A stretch of 64,000 bases of DNA from Clostridia bacterium (GTDB lineage Bacteria > Bacillota > Clostridia > UBA1381): NCBI GenBank assembly GCA_017621875.1, contig JAGASE010000001.1, positions 186,001-250,000 on the forward strand, read 5' to 3'. The notes beneath the pieces were generated by a model, which saw only the letters and a list, made by a program, of their open reading frames with translations, made no database searches and was not told the origin of the DNA. This document shows, in pieces, positions 28,378 to 36,242 of the stretch. The first letter of the stretch is position 1. Each line of letters begins with the position of its first letter. Made by a program: the position numbers and the translations under genes.

Positions 28378-28452
28378 AAACTGTCCTTAAGAACAGTCGC
28401 CTTAAACCGTTCCTGTTTTTGTGTTACTTGTAATAATTTGTTGCCATATCAG

Positions 28453-30744
28453 CTATTTTGACTGCTTTTTAAATTCACTCGGAGTAAGCCCTGTATAGTT
28501 TTTAAAACAGCGTATAAACGTGTTACGGTTGTTGTAGCCGATGCTTAAGTATATATCGGTTATGCTCATATCATCTGAAAGCAGAAGCCTTTTTGCCTTT
28601 TCGATTCTGAGGAAGGTCAGGTACTCGGTAAAGGTAACATTCAGCTCGGCTTTTATCTTTTTGGACAGGTATTTTGATGTGGTAGAGAATACTTCTGCGA
28701 CCGAGTCTAAATACAAATCCTCGTGGAAATGTGATTGCATATATGCGATTACTGTATTTATATCTACCTTATCGCTGCTTTGCGTTTGGATTTTTATTAC
28801 ATCGATATATTTTATAATAAGAGTGTAAACCTCTTCGGCGGACTGTGACATTATATTTCCGAGAAGTGTTAAATCACCGACGCCTTCATGGTCATAGGTC
28901 AAGTTTTTAAGACGCATGACCTTGAAAATGATATTGATTATCTGTACATAAAGCTGGCGTATGTTTTCTCCCTGAGAGGAGTCGAGCATATTTTTGTCTA
29001 TTACCTTGTTTATGGTTTTAATCGCCATTTCGGTCTGACCGGAAAGAAGGTGGTTAAAAATTGCGTTTTCATCGGTGATTGTAAGCTGGTATGGCACGGC
29101 GTCGTTGCCGCCAACAATTATCTGTGCATTATTTGTAACCGAGAAATCGTTCATCGCCTCGTTGTGCGAGCGGAGCAAACCGTCCGCATATGGGTATATA
29201 TCTCCTACTCCTATTTTAATATTGATATATTCGTTATCCTGCTTAAACAATTTCTCGAAGGACTGCAGGAGAGTAAGAATATCGTTTTTTTCCTCCTGTT
29301 TTTCAAGGTTTAAAAGGATATAATATGTATCGTTTGTACTCGGAAGTGTGTATGTAACAAATTTCTCCGAGAAATGTGCGTAAATGATTTTTGAAATACC
29401 AAGCTTTATCTGCTCATATTCCAAGCTGTTATACATGTCGTAAAAGTCCTTTGTAAGCTCAAAGCTGATTATTATTGAACAGAAGTAATCATATTTAAAT
29501 TCGGGAATGTGCTTGTGAAGCACCTCAGTTTCGTCCTTTGAAATATACCGCATGTTGGAGTTTAGCAGATTTATAAGATACTGCGTGTTTTCAAGCGGCT
29601 TGATTTTTGTAATCTGCGAGGATAGATTTTTATTGGTATTTACAATGCTATTGATAGAATTACTTAGGTATCTGAGCATAACCGAGGGCGATTGGTTGTG
29701 CATCTTTTCTGTATTGTCAAACAGCCCTATAAGCTGCTTATACGGTGCTTGTATCGACTTAATCAAAAGCCGTGTTAGAACAGCAAGAGTGATAAATGCA
29801 ATAATAACCACAAGTATAAGCATAAACTGTAAATCGATAGTCAGATTCCAGATATCTTTTTGGGGAATAAGTGAAACATATGTATAACCCAAAACGGAAT
29901 ATGACGGCGAGTATGCTACTGCAGTATACTTTGTGCCGGCAACAGTCGTATTAAACCTTGATGTGGTGTTCATTGAAATATAATCAATGAAGTCGTCATC
30001 GATACTCTGCGGCTCGGAGCCTGCAAAATAGCACTGTTTGGATTGCTTGCCTGCGATGGCAAATATGGTATTCGGTGTTAGCTGATGCTCAGAAAGCGAG
30101 TTTAAAAGCTTGGTTATATCAATATTTACCACTATAGGATTTAAAATATGAATACTGTTAATTTTTGAAAAAACAATAGGCACAATATATTTTTCACTGC
30201 CGTTATCACTTACATGCGTTACAGGCAGTATTTTTCGTGCCGAAAGCGGATTTGAATATTTAATCCAGTAATCGTAGTCATAATCGGCGTAAACATACTT
30301 CGATGCGAGAGTGCTTTCCATTGAAAGCGGCTCGGAATCGATTGTGCCGCAGATAATACTGTTCTGGCGGTCAATCATAAAAATGCTGTCCACATAAAGT
30401 GACGCATTTTTTCTTGTTTGGCGGAGAATTTGCGATACATATTTGTAATCCTCGTGCGGAAGCTGTTGGCTGGTATTGGTCAGTGCGTTCATAAATGTAT
30501 TATCGTCTCCCATCATGTTGAGTGACGAGGAGATTACATTGATAAACTGCTCGGAGGACTGACAGATAGACTCCATTTGCGAGGTATAAGAGTGAGTCAT
30601 TATATTAACGCAGCTGCTTGTCTGCGAAAAAATGCTGAAGGACAGTGTAAAGATTATAATACACACCAGCAGCAATAAAAATATGTATGTTTTGCTCATT
30701 CCGGTCTTTGTATCTAATTTATATTTTAGCCCCAAAAAGTCCAT
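28453..30744 (-). CDS. Membrane-bound AraC-family sensor-regulator
   Basis: 763 residues. A membrane segment near the N terminus (YIFLLLLVCIIIFTLSFSI), an extracellular sensor region of about 270 residues that looks Cache-like, and a second membrane segment (FMLILVVIIAFITLAVLTRLL) come first. A cytoplasmic linker then leads to a C-terminal AraC DNA-binding domain (YLSKKIKAEL, ITDIYLSIGYNNRNTFIRCFKNYTGLTPSEFKKQ). One-polypeptide sensor/AraC proteins typically control adjacent sugar-uptake operons in gut Firmicutes. The open frame extends to a GTG at 30792, but a TATAAT lies within that extension, so the ATG at 30744 is preferred. It is divergent from the sugar-binding lipoprotein gene, its likely target. 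Confidence 0.85.
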   Translation of the reverse strand: MDFLGLKYKLDTKTGMSKTYIFLLLLVCIIIFTLSFSIFSQTSSCVNIMTHSYTSQMESICQSSEQFINVISSSLNMMGDDNTFMNALTNTSQQLPHEDYKYVSQILRQTRKNASLYVDSIFMIDRQNSIICGTIDSEPLSMESTLASKYVYADYDYDYWIKYSNPLSARKILPVTHVSDNGSEKYIVPIVFSKINSIHILNPIVVNIDITKLLNSLSEHQLTPNTIFAIAGKQSKQCYFAGSEPQSIDDDFIDYISMNTTSRFNTTVAGTKYTAVAYSPSYSVLGYTYVSLIPQKDIWNLTIDLQFMLILVVIIAFITLAVLTRLLIKSIQAPYKQLIGLFDNTEKMHNQSPSVMLRYLSNSINSIVNTNKNLSSQITKIKPLENTQYLINLLNSNMRYISKDETEVLHKHIPEFKYDYFCSIIISFELTKDFYDMYNSLEYEQIKLGISKIIYAHFSEKFVTYTLPSTNDTYYILLNLEKQEEKNDILTLLQSFEKLFKQDNEYINIKIGVGDIYPYADGLLRSHNEAMNDFSVTNNAQIIVGGNDAVPYQLTITDENAIFNHLLSGQTEMAIKTINKVIDKNMLDSSQGENIRQLYVQIINIIFKVMRLKNLTYDHEGVGDLTLLGNIMSQSAEEVYTLIIKYIDVIKIQTQSSDKVDINTVIAYMQSHFHEDLYLDSVAEVFSTTSKYLSKKIKAELNVTFTEYLTFLRIEKAKRLLLSDDMSITDIYLSIGYNNRNTFIRCFKNYTGLTPSEFKKQSK

Positions 30745-30962
30745 AGTCTGCGGACACTCCCCTTTAATCATATTATAGTGAAATTGTAACACGAAACTAC
30801 TTGACAGTCAATCAAAAAAATAAACGAAGAATAAAGTTTTTAAGGGAGTAATTGTTACATGACAATCAAAAAAAGCTGATAACCATGCGGTTTTGCTGTG
30901 AAAAGTGTTACAATGCTTTAAAAATACGGGTGGAAATATGAAACATTTGAAAAAATTGGGTG

Positions 30963-30991
30963 TTGCATACCGAGCACAAATGAGTTATATT
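30963..30991 (+). promoter_or_regulatory. Promoter of the sugar-transport and surface-enzyme locus
   Basis: TTGCAT (30963-30968), a 17-bp spacer and TATATT (30986-30991), about 50 bp before the solute-binding protein ATG. The upstream region to 30793 has repeated TGACA(G)TCAATCAAAAAAA-like runs that could be regulator sites. Confidence 0.6.
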
Positions 30992-31042
30992 CAAATCATA
31001 AGGGGTGCAATACCCGAAGTATAATTTCATTCAGGAGGTAAT

Positions 31043-32440
31043 ATGATGAAAAATTTAATTAACAAAAAAACAGGAGCAGTTGCTCTGTCAGCAATTATGG
31101 CTTGTGCGGCACTTGCCGGATGCGGCGGTAAGGATAACGGTAAGCTCAGTGTAGCAATCGGAAACTGGCCGGACCCTGCGAATGAGGCAAGCTATGCTGC
31201 TGCTCAGGAAAATGAAACAAACTTTGAGAAGCTTTATCCTGATGTTGATATAGTTCCTGACTCTTACAGCTTTGATTCAAAGACTTTTAATGTTAAGGCG
31301 AGCGGAAATCAGCTTCCTAATATGTTTAATACACATTACACCGATGTTCAGCAGATTATCAAGGCAGGCTATGCACTGGATATAACGGATAAGATGACCG
31401 AAAGAGGCTATGCACAGGCGATGAGCCCGGACCTTTTAGAGCTGGTATCGGATGAGAACGGAAGAATATATGGTATTCCGATGCAGTCGGGTGCATATGC
31501 ACAGGGTTTATACATAAATAAAGAGCTATTCAGACAGGCAGGTCTTGAAAATGCGGACGGAAGCTTTAAGATTCCGGCTACTTATGAGGAGCTTGCAGAG
31601 ACTGCAAAGATAATTAAGGATAAAACCGGCAAGGCGGGCTTTGTTATGGGAACATCAAGCAACTGCGGCGGCTGGTACTTTATGAATATTGCATGGAGCT
31701 ACGGAGTTCAGTTCATGGAGCAGGACAGCGACGGAAAGTGGACCGCTACCTTTGACACACAGGAAATGTATGACGCTCTTCAGCTTGTATATGATATGAA
31801 GTGGAAGTACAACGTTCTTCCGGATAACACCGTAATCGACCAGGCAGAGCAGCTCAAGCTGTATGCAACAAATCAAGCTGCTATGATGATTTCTTCACCG
31901 CCTCAGGATTCACTGGTTTCAAAGTACGGAATGAACAAGGATAATGCACACGTTGTATCTATTCCGGCAGGACCGAAGGGCAAGTTCTCCCAGATGGGTG
32001 GAACTGTTGTTATGGCTTCTACCAATACAACGGAGGAGCAACTTGACGTAATCTTCGACTGGCTTGATTTCAAGGGTCAGGGACCTGAATTTACCGAAAC
32101 TGCGGAGTCCACGTTAAGAAGCTCTCTTGAAGCAAAGCGTGAGGCAAACAACATCATTCTTCCTTGCAGTGCCTTCAAGGTATGGGTAAATGATGACAGA
32201 ACCGAAAAGGAAAATGCTCTGTATGCCGAATATACAAACGTTCAGGCGTCAGACTATGATAAATATTTTGCATTTGACGGCGTTCAGATAAAGGCGGAGG
32301 AGCCTGTATGTGCACAGGAGCTGTATTCGGTTCTTGACGGCGTTATTCAGGAAATTATAACAAACAAGGATGCGGATATTCCTGCATTGGTTAAAACAGC
32401 TGCAAACGATTTCCAGCTGAATCACCTGAATAATCTTTAA
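31043..32440 (+). CDS. Sugar ABC transporter substrate-binding lipoprotein (family 1)
   Basis: 465 residues. A lipoprotein signal with lipobox LAGC (Cys27) anchors it to the outside of the membrane. The mature part has the family 1 extracellular solute-binding pattern, with IYGIPMQSGAYAQGLYINKELF and YEELAETAKIIKDKTGK. It should capture a mono- or oligosaccharide and deliver it to the two permeases downstream. AGGAGG precedes the tandem ATGATG start. The sugar cannot be read from the sequence, but SLH glycoside hydrolases follow in the same direction, suggesting their products as substrate. Confidence 0.92.
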   Translation: MMKNLINKKTGAVALSAIMACAALAGCGGKDNGKLSVAIGNWPDPANEASYAAAQENETNFEKLYPDVDIVPDSYSFDSKTFNVKASGNQLPNMFNTHYTDVQQIIKAGYALDITDKMTERGYAQAMSPDLLELVSDENGRIYGIPMQSGAYAQGLYINKELFRQAGLENADGSFKIPATYEELAETAKIIKDKTGKAGFVMGTSSNCGGWYFMNIAWSYGVQFMEQDSDGKWTATFDTQEMYDALQLVYDMKWKYNVLPDNTVIDQAEQLKLYATNQAAMMISSPPQDSLVSKYGMNKDNAHVVSIPAGPKGKFSQMGGTVVMASTNTTEEQLDVIFDWLDFKGQGPEFTETAESTLRSSLEAKREANNIILPCSAFKVWVNDDRTEKENALYAEYTNVQASDYDKYFAFDGVQIKAEEPVCAQELYSVLDGVIQEIITNKDADIPALVKTAANDFQLNHLNNL

Positions 32441-32455
32441 TTGTAAATAAGGCTA

Positions 32456-32493
32456 TGCAAACGGCGTTGGTGTAATACTCGACGCCGTTTGCA
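32456..32493 (+). terminator. Stem-loop between binding-protein and permease genes
   Basis: 12-bp perfect arms TGCAAACGGCGT / ACGCCGTTTGCA with a 14-nt loop and no T run. This position is typical of a stabilising or partial-termination hairpin that keeps binding-protein mRNA above permease mRNA. Confidence 0.7.
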
Positions 32494-32586
32494 GACTAAA
32501 GTAAAGAATCGGACGTATAACCGCATGACGGTATATGTCATAAGGTGCTAAATTTGTGCCGCAAAAGCGGCGGAATGGAGAATTTT

Positions 32587-33507
32587 ATGAAGAAAACAGC
32601 AGGGCAGGGTGCGGAAAAGAAAAATGCCGGAAAGTTTTTCGAAAGCTTTAAAGCAAACTTTTCGGGCTGGATGCTGATAGTTCCGTCCCTGATTTTGTTT
32701 ATACTGATTGTATGGAGACCTATTGTTATAGGAATAAGCTATTCTTTTTTTGAGCTTCGGGGCGTAACGCCTGCGGAATTTGTGGGACTTGAAAATTTTA
32801 GACAGGTGCTTGCCGATACCAATTTTATTAAAACACTTTTAAATACTGTAAAATATGTATTCTGGTCGCTTATTATCGGTTTCCCGATGCCATTTATAGC
32901 TGCACTCATGCTCAATGAAATGGTTAACTGCAAGGGATATTTCAAGGTGGCAATGTATCTTCCGGTTGTTATTCCGGGAATGGCTACCTGCCTTATATGG
33001 AAAATGATTTATATGGACGGCGGCGGTGGATTTTTGAATATGCTGCTTTATTTTTTCGGCATAGGACCGCTGAATTGGCTCAGTAATGCCAATTTAACTA
33101 TTCCGCTTATAGTAATAATGATGTCGTGGCACGGTTTTGGTACAACCCTAATTATGTACCTTGCCACCATGCAGAGCATAAATCAGGAGCTTTATGAGGC
33201 TGCACGTCTTGACGGAGCAGGCTTTTGGGGAAGAATCCGTCATGTGCTTATTCCGCATATGTCGGGAACAATGCTGCTTTTGGGAATCCGTCAGATTATC
33301 AGTGTGTTCCAGGTTACAGAGCAGCCGCTGGTTATGACCGACGGAGGCCCGAACGGTGCATCGACCACACTCGGACTTACAGGGTATAACTATGCTTTCC
33401 GCTACGGTCAGTACGATAAAGCGATGGCACTGGGCGTAATAAGCTTCCTGATACTTCTGGTACTCACGTTTATCTATTTCTATTTAGACAAAAAAACACA
33501 GAATTAA
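32587..33507 (+). CDS. Sugar ABC transporter permease, MalF/UgpA type
   Basis: 306 residues with six predicted membrane segments (the first is WMLIVPSLILFILIVW). The EAA loop EAARLDGAGFWGRIRHVLIP contacts the ATPase subunit. The start ATG at 32587 has GGAG at the right distance; the longer frame lacks a site. It pairs with the following permease to form the CUT1 channel. No ATPase gene is in the locus, which is common for CUT1 systems that share an MsmK-type ATPase. Confidence 0.93.
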   Translation: MKKTAGQGAEKKNAGKFFESFKANFSGWMLIVPSLILFILIVWRPIVIGISYSFFELRGVTPAEFVGLENFRQVLADTNFIKTLLNTVKYVFWSLIIGFPMPFIAALMLNEMVNCKGYFKVAMYLPVVIPGMATCLIWKMIYMDGGGGFLNMLLYFFGIGPLNWLSNANLTIPLIVIMMSWHGFGTTLIMYLATMQSINQELYEAARLDGAGFWGRIRHVLIPHMSGTMLLLGIRQIISVFQVTEQPLVMTDGGPNGASTTLGLTGYNYAFRYGQYDKAMALGVISFLILLVLTFIYFYLDKKTQN

Positions 33508-33525
33508 AAGGGAGGCGAAATTAAA

Positions 33526-34431
33526 GTGAAAAAAATTAGTGAAAGATTTTCTGAAAAAACAAACGGCTTATTAAATTTTGCTGACCTCAAAAAGACGAGA
33601 TTCAAGGCTCTTTACTGGATAATGTTTGCCCTTTTGATGAATTTCACGCTTGCGTGCGTTGTGCCGACAATCTGGGTATTGTCATCGGGGCTTAAAACTA
33701 CCGAGGAAATGTACAGAATACCTCCTACAATTATTCCGGAGGTTTTCCGATGGGAGCAGATTCCGATTGCTTGGAATAAGATTTCCTTCGGAAAGAATTT
33801 TCTCAATTCGCTGTGGATTATACTGGGCTGTCTTTTGTTTGACATAACCTTTAACGGACTTGCAGGATATGTTCTTTCCAGAATTAAACCCAAAGGCTCG
33901 GCAATTGTTGAAACGTTGGTATTCTGGTCAATGCTTCTGCCGACGATAAGCATGGTACCGCTTTACATAACCTTTGTTGATGTACCGCTTATACATGTAA
34001 ACCTTCTGGGGACATTTACTCCGATGTGGCTGATTGCCGGTGCAAATGCGTTTAATGTGCTTCTGTTCCGCAGCTTCTTTAACGGAATACCTATGTCCTA
34101 TGTAGAGGCGGCACGTATAGACGGCTGCAGCAATCTTGGAATTTTCAGAAGAATTATTCTGCCGCTTTCCAAGCCGATAATAATGGTTGTAAGCATTTTC
34201 AGTATTACAAGCTCCTGGAGCAGCTTTATGTGGCCGTACCTGGTGCTGGGCTCGACCGATAAGGTACCGGTTGCAGTACGTCTTTATGAGCTTAGCACAA
34301 AGGGAACAACCATTCAGGATAACGAGATGATGATTATTACAACCTTCTCGATAATTCCTCCGCTTATCATGTATATGATTTTCTCAAAGCAGATTATGGG
34401 AGGTCTGGATATGAGCGGTATTAAGGGTTAA
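33526..34431 (+). CDS. Sugar ABC transporter permease, MalG type
   Basis: 301 residues with a GTG start after GGAGGC, 18 bp beyond the first permease. Multiple membrane segments and the EAA loop EAARIDGCSNLGIFRRIILP are present. It is the second half of the CUT1 channel. Its stop is followed after about 70 bp by the SLH protein gene, so one transcript probably covers uptake and surface proteins. Confidence 0.93.
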   Translation: MKKISERFSEKTNGLLNFADLKKTRFKALYWIMFALLMNFTLACVVPTIWVLSSGLKTTEEMYRIPPTIIPEVFRWEQIPIAWNKISFGKNFLNSLWIILGCLLFDITFNGLAGYVLSRIKPKGSAIVETLVFWSMLLPTISMVPLYITFVDVPLIHVNLLGTFTPMWLIAGANAFNVLLFRSFFNGIPMSYVEAARIDGCSNLGIFRRIILPLSKPIIMVVSIFSITSSWSSFMWPYLVLGSTDKVPVAVRLYELSTKGTTIQDNEMMIITTFSIIPPLIMYMIFSKQIMGGLDMSGIKG

Positions 34432-34501
34432 TGCTTTTATGTATTTAACGGATTCTAACAGAACTGCCATTGGCAGGATAAATAAAGGAAAGGGTGATTG
34501 T

Positions 34502-36220
34502 ATGATTTTAAAAAGAACTGCTGCAGTGGCAGCTGCCGCGGCTATTATGGCATCATCTTCGGTGTGCATGGGTGCAGGCGTGTGTGACATCAGCTATGAT
34601 ATTGATACGAATACCATAGCGATAAGCGGACATGTGACAGGCAATGCCAAATATGCAGCCCTGGAAATATTAAAGAAGGCAAAAACAGAAACGGATATAA
34701 AGTCGGCCTCAATGGGAGATGATGAGGCAGAGGCACTTAGCGGTTTGATAATGCATGCCGACCAGACAGCAGCTGCGGAGGACGGAAGCTTTACCTTTAC
34801 TTTCTCGCTTCCTGAGGATGCCGAGACAGGCACATATGCCGCAAGAATTTCTATGGGAAGTGTGGATAATGACCAGCTTATTTATATTAAGTACAGCGAT
34901 TTTTCAGCTGCACTCGATAGAATAAATTCAGCCGATATAACCACTGCGTCCCAAATGAAGGGTGCGATAGATGCCGGCAAGAATTACCTGGGTATGGACG
35001 CAGTAGCCTACGACAAGCTTACCGATAGTGAAAAACTGAAAATTGCGGAAAAAGTGCTAAACGCCCGCGATTCAAAAACCGGCAAAGTATTTGCAGGCTC
35101 GGCAGATTTTTTGCAGAGCTATCGCCCCGCAGCACTGGTTGAGATGATAAATCATTTCAGCAGTAAAAACAGTGATTTCGAGGCAGACGAGCTTTTATCG
35201 GAAAATGGGGACTTGATAGATATATCTTCCCTAAGCTCATATGCAACATATGAAAAGCAAACCGACAGCGTGAAATCGATGATATTGAGTGCGGTCTGTG
35301 AAAAAACGGGTTATACAGATTTAGATGGTGTCAAAGAGGAATTTTTATTCCAGACCGTAAACTACGCACTTTATAAAGCATCGGGATATGACCTGGCGTA
35401 TGAAATTTTAAATGATAATAACGGATATTTAGGATTATCCTTTACCGATTATAACAAGGTTAAAACAAAAAGCAAGGTAGACAAAAAAATGATAGGTCAG
35501 CTTTTTGCTTCAAAAGAGGATATCAAGAATAAGTTTGATGATTATGTTGACGCTGCTTTGGATTCGCAGTCGGATTCATCAGGAGGCGGCAGCAGCGGCG
35601 GAAGCGGTGGCTCTGTACCGAAAACCAATATTTCGGTCGGGATTTCGACGCCTTCGGGAACAGAGGGCTATAATACGCTGTTTTATGACCTTGACGGTGT
35701 AGAGTGGGCGAAAGAAAGTATTTTAAAGCTGGCTGAAATGGGCATTGTCAGCGGACGCGGCAACGGTATGTATTGTCCGCAGGATAATGTCACAAGAGAG
35801 GAATTTGTAAAAATGCTTGTCTGTACGCTCGGCTGCGAGGACGCTGCTGCAATATGCGAATACTCTGATACCGACGCAGGTGCGTGGTACTATAAATATG
35901 TTGCGTCGGCTGTTTCGGCAGGTATTGTAAGCGGAATAAGCGAGGAACGGTTTGGAACGGGTGAAAATATTTCCAGACAGGATATCGCAGTGTTAATAAA
36001 GCGTGCAGCCGAATATAAGGGAATTGCACTTGCAAAGGTAAAGGATAATGCCGGATTTGCGGATAGCAGTGAGGTTTCGGCATATGCTGCGGACGCTGTT
36101 ACAAAGGTATCTGAAAGCGGACTTATAAATGGAACCGATAAGGGGACGTTTGAGCCGCGAAGAAGTGCAACAAGAGCAGAAACTGCAAAAATTTTGTATG
36201 ATTTTTCAAAGCTGCTGTAA
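34502..36220 (+). CDS. Secreted protein with three C-terminal SLH domains
   Basis: 572 residues. A signal peptide (MILKRTAAVAAAAAIMAS) leads an N-terminal region of unknown type (about 25-375). A Gly/Ser linker (SSGGGSSGGSGGS) then joins three SLH repeats (about 400-572; VEWAKESILKLAEMGIVSGRGN, WYYKYVASAVSAGIVSG, YAADAVTKVSESGLINGTDKG). SLH domains bind pyruvylated secondary wall polymer, so the protein is held on the cell surface. The N-terminal part is helical and contains no enzyme motif that I recognise. It may be a binding or scaffold partner for the glycoside hydrolases downstream. Confidence 0.85.
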   Translation: MILKRTAAVAAAAAIMASSSVCMGAGVCDISYDIDTNTIAISGHVTGNAKYAALEILKKAKTETDIKSASMGDDEAEALSGLIMHADQTAAAEDGSFTFTFSLPEDAETGTYAARISMGSVDNDQLIYIKYSDFSAALDRINSADITTASQMKGAIDAGKNYLGMDAVAYDKLTDSEKLKIAEKVLNARDSKTGKVFAGSADFLQSYRPAALVEMINHFSSKNSDFEADELLSENGDLIDISSLSSYATYEKQTDSVKSMILSAVCEKTGYTDLDGVKEEFLFQTVNYALYKASGYDLAYEILNDNNGYLGLSFTDYNKVKTKSKVDKKMIGQLFASKEDIKNKFDDYVDAALDSQSDSSGGGSSGGSGGSVPKTNISVGISTPSGTEGYNTLFYDLDGVEWAKESILKLAEMGIVSGRGNGMYCPQDNVTREEFVKMLVCTLGCEDAAAICEYSDTDAGAWYYKYVASAVSAGIVSGISEERFGTGENISRQDIAVLIKRAAEYKGIALAKVKDNAGFADSSEVSAYAADAVTKVSESGLINGTDKGTFEPRRSATRAETAKILYDFSKLL

Positions 36221-36242
36221 AGAAAGGGGAGAGTGAAGGTCA

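Larger units (their letters stand above)
28200..28452. other. Intergenic with REP-like hairpins
   Basis: No gene. It holds GGAACGATG-tggg-CATCGTTCC (28281-28302), the REP-like hairpin 28312-28334 and the terminator-like hairpin 28342-28377. It separates the convergent ends of the NPCBM gene and the AraC-type regulator. Confidence 0.6.
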
